Positions 36,183 to 46,173 of a DNA stretch of 64,000 nucleotides are shown here, piece by piece. This stretch comes from Lantana camara (lineage: Eukaryota > Streptophyta > Magnoliopsida > Lamiales > Verbenaceae). The notes beneath the pieces were generated by a model. That model made no database searches, was not told the origin of the DNA, and saw only the letters and a list, made by a program, of their open reading frames with translations. The position numbers were made by a program, and so were the translations under genes. Within the stretch, counting starts at the first letter, position 1; each line of letters begins with the position of its first letter. The stretch spans positions 11,024,501 to 11,088,500 of the forward strand of contig CM074858.1 in assembly GCA_037501455.1 (NCBI GenBank), in the 5' to 3' direction.

Positions 36183-37500
36183 TTAATATTTTTATAATTT
36201 TAATTTCATATTTTCAAAATTGGGTAAATTTAATTTTACTATTTTTAGCTTTTTGCAATTTAAGTATCCCTGTCAAATAATAGATGGAAACAGTTAAATT
36301 ATAATACATAAATTATACTTTTGATTCGTACAATTTAATTGTTTTTCATTTTAGTTCCACAATCTATAAAATAGGTATATTTAACTTTTTTTTTTCTCCA
36401 ATGTTAATCCTTCCATCAATATTTTGACGAAAATATAGACTCTAAACCGATTCACAAGTTTACCAAACCCTACCCATTCATAATCTCCGGCTACTGCCCC
36501 CATCCTTCACCGCTTCATCGTCCTCTTGCAGACCCTCCGTCTTCATGGACGCACTTCGTCGTTGCCTTCCCTCGTCGAGCCTCCCCCTTCACCCACCGCA
36601 ATTGGATCCCTCATGGCTCAGAGCCACCTCCACCGCCGCTAGCCTTCAAAGTCCGCCACACTACTGTCTCTTGGGGTAGTATTCAATGCACTATACCTCC
36701 GTCACGAGAAAATTTGTTTGTTTGTTCTATCCAAGTTTTATTTCAGAAAATGACCCTTAAAATATTTTCTATTTTTTTTATTCAGTAAATATAATTTAAG
36801 CCCACCAAAAAAAAAGTAAATATAATTTAAGTTATTTAATTATATAATTATACTTAATTAGAAATATAACTTTTACAAGGACTAGATTGAAAGATTAGAA
36901 TTTTGTTTGAAAGTTTTCTTCTCTCTTCGCGGAACAAGAGAGACCCAGTTCAAACAAGTCCTTTCTTCTTCCTTTTTCTACCAAACCCTAAGAAGAAACG
37001 TTTAGATTCCATTTTTCTTTCAAAAAGAAGGTGGTCTTCTTCTACAACTTCTTCCTTTCTTCTTTTCTATTTTCACTTTCTCCTTTCTAAAAAAGAAAAT
37101 ATTCCACAATGGCTAAAAATAGGTAAAAAGTTACAAGAAAAGAGTTTCAACCTACTCCAAAATTTGAAGAATGCATTGAAACAGAGGTTGAAGAAGAACA
37201 CCAACCTGAGTCTGACATATGAATTAGTAGAATAAAATCTAGTTTAAAATATGATTTGTGCATTTTGGTTAGTTTTGAACTTTGCAATCCTTTTTCAAAA
37301 TTGATATTTGAAAGTAGTAGTTATTTCACAAACATACATATGTTGTGCTTGTTTGCTAAACGTAGTTTGTTTTCAAAATTTTGAGGAAATAGAGGAGCAA
37401 ATAGACACTTTGAAGACTTGATATTTGGCTCAAATTATTTGTTTCTTTTAGTAAAATTTTATGGTACTTAGAGATTGTCTGGAGTACGAAAGCCCTCATT
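36183..37500. other. Intergenic stretch, T-rich and C-rich low complexity
   Basis: Contains a C/T-rich patch at 36480-36670 and a CT/T-rich block at 36915-37095 whose 110-codon open frame is low-complexity. No domain, no convincing splice structure. It may be the 5' part of the decayed element whose protease gene lies at 39060-41716, but nothing proves this. Confidence 0.4.
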
Positions 37501-37508
37501 TTCTTATG

Positions 37509-37722
37509 AGCGATCGCTTTTCTATGAAAGCGATCTCTTTTTGTAGAAAGCGATCACTTTCAAAAAAAGCGATCGTTTTTTTCAAATGTGATATCTAAAA
37601 TCAATCGTTTTTTTTTTCATACAAGCAATCATTTTCTATGAAAGTCGTCTCTCTCACAGAAAGTGGTCGTTTTCTATGAAAGCGATAAAGTGATCGCTTT
37701 TATAGAAATCGATCATTTTTTT
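37509..37722. repeat. Cluster of GCGATCGC-core palindromes
   Basis: Repeated near-palindromes with core GCGATC.C flanked by A-runs on the left and T-runs on the right: 37509-37518 (AGCGATCGCT, perfect), 37526-37542, 37546-37561 (GAAAGCGATCACTTTC), 37562-37582, 37687-37700 (AAAGTGATCGCTTT) and further decayed copies. They are separated by TCTATGAAAG-like spacers. Confidence 0.75.
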
Positions 37723-38256
37723 AGGATTTGATTTTTAATGTTGAATAAATTTAAGTTAAATATTATTTGGTTTTTATTGATAAGCCTTTTAAGTTTCTAA
37801 TATTTAAACTCTTTCTTTAACAAGATGAGGCGAATAGGGTTTCAATTACCTTTTCCTCTCTATCATATCATTTCTGTGTTTGAGACGTACAAACCCAACA
37901 TCCCCCTAAGAGAAAGGGAGCCAGCGGAGGCTGACCTCCGTCGCCGTCCCGATCTTTATCGATGAGAGAGTGATTCAATCCATAGCCATACAGAGCTCGA
38001 TATACCAAGGGAGCTTGAACTCCACCGCCAAAACGAAGTTCTTTGTCAATGCGTAGTTGAGTTGGAAGAGACGGTTGGCCGCAGAAAATTGGGGGTATGG
38101 GTTAAGATTTTGACTCTGGTTGTTCGAGTTATACTGACCGTGACACCCTCGTACTGATTTTGAGGTCGGTGGTGGCTAGGGAGGATTCATCCAACAACAA
38201 CCGTTCAACCCACAGCCCCCCCCAAAAGAACGCTTCTGATTTTTGTGGTTGAAGTC

Positions 38257-38430
38257 TCTTTAAGTTCCATTCCTTGTTTTCATTGTGTCTGTGTGTGCTT
38301 AAGTTCCATTGTTGTTGTTGAAGTGTCTGTGTGTGCTTAAGTTCCATTGTTGTTGTTGAAGTGTCTGTGTGTGTTTAAGTTCCATGATTTTATGGTTGAA
38401 GTGTCCGTGTTTGTTTAAAGTTTTCTATGT
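38257..38430. repeat. Minisatellite, period 38 bp
   Basis: About four copies of a unit containing CTTAAGTTCCATTGTTGTTG and GAAGTGTCTGTGTGTG. Two copies (38298-38335 and 38336-38373) are nearly identical, and the outer copies are diverged. Looser copies of TTTAA.TTCCAT continue to about 38535. Confidence 0.8.
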
Positions 38431-39059
38431 TTTTTGTAGTGTTTGTTTAACTTCCATGAAGAGTCTGCTGTCTTTTTAAATTCCTTCCATGTTTTCATGG
38501 ATGAAAAGTCTGCTGTCTTTTTAAATTCCATAAATTTCTTCCATATTTTCAAAAAAAAAAAAAAAAAAAAGGATGAGGTGAATGAGCGTAGCAACATGTT
38601 GGAGAAAGAAAAGATAGCCAGTGAAAACATGGTATATCTTATTTATTTATTTTTGCATTTTGGTTCACTTTTAAAACCAAGCAAATTAGGATAATTTTTG
38701 CATATATTTATAAAACTCTTATTTATATATATATTTGTGAAAATATCATGTTATATTTATTAAATCATTTTTTTTCGAGAAAAATAATAATTTAAACGGT
38801 ATTGATCATGGTTGCTCGATGGTGTATCAAAATCATTGATTGGATGGTATCTGGCAAGAGGTTAATCACAAGTCAAGAAGATAAGGTACCAGTTGGGAAT
38901 ATGAAGGCTAATACATTTGTTTAACTACAAAAAAACAAATATTTTTATTTCTTTATTGTAGGAGAATGAGAAGAAGAATGAAGACTCGAAGATGCTCTAA
39001 ATTCCAGAATGTCCTCGATCCATAGACCTATGTGATTTTAATGTGCACTCATTGATAGA

Positions 39060-41716
39060 TGACATTGAATACTTCCCAGGAAATTATATGGTGAGATCGT
39101 TTTTGTGTCGGATGATTGGACCTTTAACAGGATGCTTTGTCACTATTTGTCGCTTCATTTAGTTCAAAGTAAAAAACAACGAGAGATGTGGTTTATTATG
39201 GATAATAAGCCACTACGATTTGCGATGAAATAATTCACCATTATTACAGGGCTAAATTGCAAACCTTTTCCTAGTACATTTGATAAAGAAAAAGTTAAAA
39301 AATAAAATAAAATATGAAGATCACATTTTGGTAAAGGAAATAAAGAGTCTTTTAGGTTCAGATTTGGAAGACGTGTTGAAAGAGAAGCATTATGACATAA
39401 ATGATATAAGATCAATATTTGTCTTGTATATTTCCTACATTCTATTCTTATGGCGATGGATGCTAGCAAGAATGTTGAACTTGATTGGTTCCTATATGTG
39501 AAAGATAAAAGATTCTTCAATTTTTATCCATGGGGAAGACTATCATTCCTTACTAAGATTCGTTCACTCCAAACAATAAAGTTAAATAAAGCATACTCGC
39601 AATGGAAAAACAATGACAAATTGGCAAAATTCAATCTTTACAGTTTTCCATGGGCATTTTTGGTAATAATAATTTCATGTTATTTTTCTAATTTTTTATT
39701 CATTTATGTATTTTCATAATATATAATATAATTTATTTTTATATATTTAGGTGTGGGCATATGAGGCTATTTCAGTTTTTCACAATGCTGGAAATCGGCT
39801 TTCTCAATCAAATGGAGATTCACTTCCTATTCCAAGGATTTTGCAATGGCATTCAAAAAGAAGTGTACAGTGGGACTATGATATGATCGAATCAATGCTC
39901 AAAGATAACGAGGTTAGATAAAAAAAAATTCTAAGATTTATAAATTAATATTTTTAGTATAAAGGTATTTATATTCTAAGCTAATATGCTATGTACTTTA
40001 AGTTGATATATGCAAATCCAACTTTTAGGTGGTTGTGCATCCATTTTTTATTCGTACTAAACGTGAAATGAGAGAAGAATATATGAGCTCATTTGAAGAG
40101 CTTGAAGATGATCCAGATGAAAACATTGATCGATTGAAGAAGGAATTGGATGAAGTTACAAAGTTGACAACACGTATTGGCACTTTTGCGGATTTGAACA
40201 ATGAAAAAGTACAAAGTAAAGATATGGTAGAAGAACATGAACAATCTAAACAAAAAAACACACCACCGCCACTACATTCTCCTGTTAGAACCAGCACACA
40301 ACCGCTACTACATTCTCATGTTCCAGATTATAACGTGATGGAATGCTTGAAAGGTTTAGAAAATAAAGTGATGGAAAGTTTGAAGGATTTAGAAAAGAAA
40401 TATGACGGTCTCAAAGATAGTGTGGAAAAGTTTGATAAGAGAATTGAGTTGATTGAACATATTGTTGATAAAAGACCAGAAAGAGAAAAAAAACCGAAGT
40501 CATTTTTTAACATCGCCATACACTGCAGATGGGATGTTGAAAAAAGTTAGAGTTTTTGAGAAAGAAGTTGAACAATCAAAAGATATATTCATACCAGCAG
40601 AAGACAAAAAGAGAGTATTCTACGACTGGTATAAGAAAAATGACAAGTCGAGCCGTGGAAAAGCTTTTACTGGACAATACAAGTGGGACTTTTTTTTCAA
40701 TATTTTGGAGAAAGGGTTTTGGTTTGATGATTCGGTATGTTTTTATCAATTTATTAAATTTATATAGAGTTATCACTTATATTTTTTATATAGAATTACT
40801 AATGAGTATTTCTTTTTAATGCAGCACATAAATGAGGAGTTAAGTCTTCTAAGATTTAAACAACAAGATACCCCTCATGTGTATGATTAAGCATGTGCAG
40901 TCCTTGATGCTTATTTTGGACAATATCTAATGAAACAATGTCATCGTATTTTTTAGTGGAAAAGTGGTGATAAAGCGGAAGACCATAAGGAGGGGAAAGA
41001 AAAAGAGAAGAGTGGTACTAAAAAGGGAGACAAACCACGACAAACGAGATATGAGAAAAAGAAAAGTGGAACTAAAAAGGGAGACAACCCATGTCAAACG
41101 AGGTATGAAAAAGAGATTGATATGAATGAAATTGAGAACATATTATATGAAAATGGATATAATATTGTTTTTAATGAGTAGTTTCAAGGCAAAAGGCCAT
41201 ATAACGGATATAATTGGTGTGAAGTAAAAGAAAATTATTGTGTATTGAACATTTTCAACAAGCACTGGATTACAGTTGTGTAACTGTTAGATGAGGGCCG
41301 AGTTGAAATTCTTGATTGCAATGACACAAGCTACAAGGAGCACGAACTTGAAGAAGTGATGTGGGGTCCATGTGTGGTATTGCCAAAGATTCTCAAACTT
41401 TTTGGTAAATTTCTCATTCAAAAGAGAAGACATTTAATAGGTCGTGGTTATATAGCTATGTTCCCAACCTATCAATCAATCTACAAGGGTTAGTGTCTTG
41501 AAACTTTGTTAAGTTTTATTTTTCAAAATGTCATTTTTTATTTTCTTATTGTTTTTAAATTTCAGCGGAGATCGCGGGTCATATGCATTGAGTTTTGTAG
41601 AATTTCTCATGACTAATTCTCCTATGGACAAACTCAATGACGTGACAGTTAAAGGTTTGCGAGAACATTTAGCTATAAAACTTTTTCAGGAGAATCTAAT
41701 ATTGATGAAAAAGTAA
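39060..41716 (+). pseudogene. Decayed transposon-type DUF1985 / Ulp1-like protease gene
   Basis: Fragments on the plus strand in the right order for the DUF1985-Ulp1 proteins carried by plant Mutator-type transposons. The first (about 39185-39265) resembles DUF1985: MWFIMDNKPLRFAMK, a stop, then FTIITGLNC. The next are KDKRFFNFYPWGRLSF (39505) and VWAYEAISVFHNAGNRLS (39751). Coiled-coil-like linker follows at 40029-40550. The C48-type protease block runs from about 41210 to 41716, with HWITVV (His), EILDCND (Asp) and GDRGSYALSFVEFLM, where the family has a catalytic Cys in GDCG. Several in-frame stops (for example after ITVV near 41281) and the Arg replacing Cys show it is not a working protease. 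Some segments may be exons with introns, so exact limits are uncertain. Confidence 0.72.
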
Positions 41717-41719
41717 AAC

Positions 41720-42436
41720 TTTTATATTAGATTATGTTGTATCTTTTGATATAAAGCTCAATGTCGTTTTGTTGGTATTTGGATTTACGTACGATGTCTT
41801 TACATTTTTATCAAATGAGCTATTTGAGCATGTAAGTTTTTATTGCTCAATTTGATGGATTTACTTTTACTCTTGTAATTTGTTTATCTTTATGAGAATC
41901 TTCAGCTCTTATGTATTGGAATCATAGAAGGTGATAACCACCTACCTTCCCCACGTCCATCCCCTAAGATAAAAAAAAAAAAAAAAAAAAAAAGAAAACA
42001 TTTCAACATTATATGAAGGAGTCGCACCTTGAGGTTGCTAACAACCAAAGTGCACCAAAATTCAGAGAAAATTAGAACCACCAATCATCCAATCCACAAA
42101 AGAAAAATGCTGACATACATCACCTAAAACCCAATCTAAACACCTCTTAGACCCAATGTGGTGAATTTACTATAACTTATATACGAGTAAGACAAGAGTC
42201 TTCCCGTAATTCAACTATCAGTAGGTACAAGAACTTTTTCCCTAAACACATGGTCCAATAAGAATGTGCAAGATGAAAGCAGCTCTAAGCCTGTAAATTA
42301 ATACCTTATATACATGATTTTATACTTTTATGTTGTATGTTAATATTTCAAAATATAATTTTCATACTTTGTATGCATAACACTTTTTTTTTATGTGTAG
42401 GTGGAGGGTGGGGTAAAAATTAATTGTTGATTTATA
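41720..42436. other. Intergenic stretch without a supported gene
   Basis: Contains a 23 nt A-run at 41971-41994 preceded by a C-rich patch, which could be the A-tail of a degraded retroelement on the plus strand, but no SINE boxes are recognisable. Otherwise AT-rich. Confidence 0.45.
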
Positions 42437-42510
42437 TTTGAAGTATTAATTAAAAACTATAAAGTATCCAAATTATAAAACAGAGTATTGAAATTATAAA
42501 ACAGAGTATC
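42437..42510. repeat. Minisatellite, left part
   Basis: Copies of AAATTATAAAACAGAGTAT.. end at the target site GTATC (42506-42510). The same kind of unit resumes after the LTR insertion at 44931. See the right part for unit details. Confidence 0.65.
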
Positions 42511-42679
42511 TGATGGGGTCTGATTTGAGTTGTCACACTCCAACACTTAGAATTTGTATAAGTGGGGAAATTGAGGTGAGAGATTCCGACAATGATCACT
42601 GGAAGGCGTGGGATCTACCTGCTAGGAACAAACACAAGCAAAGCGTGAGAAGGCCAAGCTGGGGAAATGGGGGTGAGAC

Positions 42680-44157
42680 TGTTGTGAGGTTTTACTACAG
42701 TTAAAAACCAATCGTGCAAGTGTACACTAACATACACGTACCACAATAGGATCGAACCCACAGGGAAAGGAAATCAATCGCTACTCTATATTCCTCTCTA
42801 ATCTAGAGACTTAACGGAAGCAATGGTTGTTTCTATTAATCTCCTAACGCATAAATTAACAAGTAACTAGAATAAAATTGCGAATAACAACTTAAACACA
42901 CGAATTAAATTCAGTAAACTAAACAGGCAGGGGAAAAGTAATGAATTATACAATCAAGAGCTGACGTGATACTCGTTTGACAAGTGTAATCCTACAACCT
43001 AGTCACTTATATTCGAATTACCTTATCTCGAGGTGTAACCAAGTGCTTAATTACTGTTCAATATTGCTCTCGCAATCACCAATAGTTAATTAAACCATAG
43101 GAACAAGACTAGTGTAATTCGGTATTCTAGCGGCTCGACATGGAATAAGATTACTGTTGTATAAGCTAGGACCAAATCTCTTTGTACCCTACAACTTACA
43201 AGTTCTGAAAACCATCTAAATTACTATCACTCTTTCGATCTGTATGCAATTATGACACATGCTAAGGGTGATCAGGCCATTGCAAGTCAGTTCAAACCTG
43301 TTTTCAAACTAAGAATTAACACAAGTCATTCAAGCATCTCATCAAGCATCCATCATCACTCCCCCTATCCCTAGAGAATTAGCTACTCATAATTAAAGCA
43401 GAACTCATAAAACTAAAGGAAATTACATTAAAATAAATCATCGTCAACGAACCTAAACAAGGTCTCACAATTAAACTCATAAGCATTCAACAGTATCTAA
43501 AAACAAATCTAGCGTACGAAACTAAAACTAAACTCAAAGGAATTAGTTTGTAAATTAAAGCAACAATAAAACTAAAGATCGTTCTCGGAATTCAATCTTG
43601 TCGTCTTCTCGAATTCTCTGAAAACCACTGAAAACTCCTGAGTCTTCTTCCAAACCCTAGGTCTTGACCTAGAAGGAAAACTCTTTCTCTCTCTGTATCT
43701 CCTTCTGTCTATCTGTGTCTCTCCCTCAAAAGACTCCAAAACGCACTAATATAGCAGCCCTAGGATAATTCTCGCCGCCCTAGGTAACGGGCGTTACCTA
43801 TTCTTGCCTTACTTCTGTTAACGCCCGTTATTGCCTTAAATCGTCAAAACGCTTTAACAGTGGTAACGGGCGTTACCACTTTCCTTCTGCATAGGGGTAA
43901 CGGGCGTTACCCCTCTCTTCTCACCAAAACTGCCCTCTTGTGGCCAGTAACGGGAGTTACTCCTTTTATACAGATTAAGTGGTAACGGGAGTTACCACTT
44001 TATCTACCAAAAATGCGTGAAATCGCTCTGCTTCGCCGTTTCGTAACTCCAACTCCATAATCACCTGAACGGAGCAAAATAAACACATAAACGCATCAAA
44101 CGGTACCAGAATATAATCTAATTAACGCTTAAAATCAAGCAATTTCTACACACAACA
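42680..44157. mobile_element. Inner solo LTR, 1478 bp, nested in the outer LTR
   Basis: Starts TGTTGTGAGG and ends CACACAACA (7 bp perfect inverted ends, TG...CA). Flanked by exact GAGAC duplications at 42675-42679 and 44158-44162. There is no internal domain and no primer site. Near the left end is ATCGAACCCACAGGGAA, a phrase I associate with LTR elements of many plants, though I cannot name the family. The palindrome cluster 43783-44000 lies in its right third. Confidence 0.88.
43783..44000. repeat. Cluster of six palindromes with GTAACGGG(C/A)GTTAC core
   Basis: Units: 43783-43798 (GGTAAC..GTTACC), 43819-43830 (TAACG CC CGTTA, the inverse core), 43860-43879 (arms GTGGTAACG/CGTTACCAC), 43893-43914 (arms AGGGGTAACG/CGTTACCCCT), 43946-43961 (arms AGTAAC/GTTACT) and 43977-44000 (arms AAGTGGTAAC/GTTACCACTT around GGGA). 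Outer arm bases differ between units but remain complementary within each unit. Confidence 0.92.
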
Positions 44158-44532
44158 GAGACCCAGTTTGGCTCTCCGACGCTCAAGTCAGTGAAACAGT
44201 TTCAGGTGAGTGTGGAGAAAAATAAAACAGAGCTTAAGTATGGAAAGCTTGCTTATAGAATGAGATGATCTCTGAGTATTTATAGTTGAGAGTGAGGGTT
44301 TTTTTAGTAATTTTGTGCCAAGTGGTCCCAATGAGATGTTGCCCTAGACACATTGCCCAATGTGGGAGGTTTGAGGGAAAACATCTGTAGGCCTGCCATA
44401 AAGGTAGTCGTAAAGCAATGGCAATAGGTGCCCTACCATGTACGGAGTGTCACAGAGCACTAGAGGGTTGTTACCAAGGGGTTGACGTGCTCGGTGTGAG
44501 TAGGCATGAGAGACCTTTTTGATAGAGGACCT

Positions 44533-44698
44533 CGAGGGGCTCGAGAGATCCCAACTCTATGAAATCCAATGAAGGCCCGAGGGGCTCGAGGAGTCCCAAC
44601 TCTATGTAATCCAATTAGAGATCGAGGGGCTCGAGTCGTCCCAACTCTATGTAATCCAACGAGGGCCCGAGGGGCTCGAGGGGTGACTCTATGTTAAT
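44533..44698. repeat. Minisatellite, period 45 bp, in the outer LTR
   Basis: Copies begin CGAGGGGCTCGAG at 44533, 44578, 44623 and 44668 (the last incomplete). Each continues with a 3-4 nt variable part, then TCCCAACTCTATG.AATCCAA. Regular 45 bp spacing is counted directly. Confidence 0.9.
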
Positions 44699-44930
44699 CC
44701 TCATGGGCTTCAGCTCTGAACGGTAGCTCTGACACTTAAGAGCCATGCTTTGGGCTCGAGCTAGAGGGGAGACTCAAGCCCGAGGGGAGACTTATAGTTT
44801 TGCTAATTGCCAGGCTTTAGCCATTTCCAAGTAGTTTATGATGGCGGCTGAGTTGGCCCGATGATACAATTGGCGAAACCATGAGGGCCCACGTGTCATG
44901 ACGTGACCTCGTTATATTTGTGCTCCATCA

Positions 44931-45225
44931 GTATCCAAATTATAAAATAGAGTATCCAGATTTAAAAGTAGAGTATTATTCGTAAAAGTCAAAGTACTCA
45001 GATTTAAAAGTGAAGTACGAGAAAAAAAAAATAAAGAAAAACAAAAGAAAAAATAGTATTGATCGTAAAAGTTAAAGTACTTATGTTTTAAATTAGAGTA
45101 TTATTCGTAAAAGTTAAAGTACCTAAATTTATAATTGAAGTATAATGCATAAAAATTTAAGTATTCAAATTTAAAAATATAGTATTATTCGTAAAAGTTA
45201 AAGTACTGAAGTTTAAAACTGAAGT
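44931..45225. repeat. Minisatellite, right part
   Basis: Degenerate units of about 40-45 bp with the form AGAGTATTATTCGTAAAAGT.AAAGTACT.A.ATTTAAAA, at about 44966, 45042, 45086 and 45180, with partial units between. It continues the array that stops at 42510, so the LTR inserted into a pre-existing array. Confidence 0.7.
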
Positions 45226-45239
45226 ATGAAAAGGAAAAA

Positions 45240-46173
45240 AGAAATAAATAAATGTATTGCAGTCAATTTAAATGAGTGAGGAATGAAATCAAATTATAAA
45301 TTGGAATTGAGGAATTAGTATAAAAAATTTTTATATGAAAAGGTAAACTAAATTATTTTGAATCCGAAGGGAATTAATAATTATGATCTCTTCATTAACA
45401 AACATTTAGGACTAATTAAAAAGATCTAGATGTAATTTCTTTAATGGATCCAGCCATGTCTAGCCACCAACTATATTCCAACTTCTAACAAATACGAAAA
45501 ATTAGAATTTGAGAACCATCTCAACAACTACACATAATTCACCCAAAGTAGGTGAACAAAAATGTATTGATAGCATCACACTCTGTCAGACATCAAGAAT
45601 TTTGATACACATAATTATCGGAAATTTAGATTAACAAATCCCATACCATTTCCCAATAAAAAGAATGAAAAACACATCATGAGAAAACAAACACAAACCA
45701 TGATATTCAGTCAAACACGCTGCAAACCTAGAAAATATAATTTTCTTTAAACAAAGTAATACTTTTACTCCGCCAACTATAATTTTATTTAAATTTTTTA
45801 GATGTACAATTATTATTAATAAATTGAATTTTATGTTGAAATTCACGAGCGAAGTGGAATAATTTGGGCCATATTAATTAATTAATTAACTAATTACAAA
45901 AAAACATAAAAAGTCATCGTCAGAAAATAAAAAAACGGCCGCGAAGAAAAGCAAAAGGCAAGTACATAAAAAGGGGGGGAAGCAACACTGAAAAGCGCTC
46001 CTCTCTTGGCCCCGCCCCCAAAGTCCGCCACCTCCTCAGCCTCCATTCTTAGGGTTTTCAAATTCGAACCGCCAAATCGAAATTACGGCTCCACTTTGCA
46101 TGACTAGGATCTGCAATCGGATCTCCATTGCCGGATCGAGCGCTACGAGGCCTTATCAGCTCCTCCACCGGCA
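45240..46173. other. Intergenic DNA and CLF promoter/leader
   Basis: AT-rich up to about 45960, then a sharp change to GC-richer leader sequence with a CCCCGCCCCC patch near 46010 and CT-rich text up to the CLF start codon. This matches a 5' untranslated region and core promoter, but no TATA box is clear. Confidence 0.5.

Larger units (their letters stand above)
42511..44930. mobile_element. Outer solo LTR (937 bp before it was interrupted)
   Basis: Begins TGATGGGGTCTG, ends GTGCTCCATCA (TG...CA, with a 6 bp perfect inverted end) and is flanked by exact GTATC duplications at 42506-42510 and 44931-44935. It contains no gag-pol and only one LTR, so it is a solo LTR or an LTR-only element. It is split by a second LTR at 42680-44157. 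A TATTTATAG box-like motif lies at about 44277 and a 45 bp minisatellite at 44533-44698. The 63-codon frame at its left end is not a gene. Confidence 0.85.

Noticed and set aside
36903..37235. 110-codon plus-strand frame as a gene
   Set aside because: It is Ser, Phe, Lys and Leu rich from a CT/T-rich tract. No splice continuation, no motif, and it lies in a repeat-laden interval.
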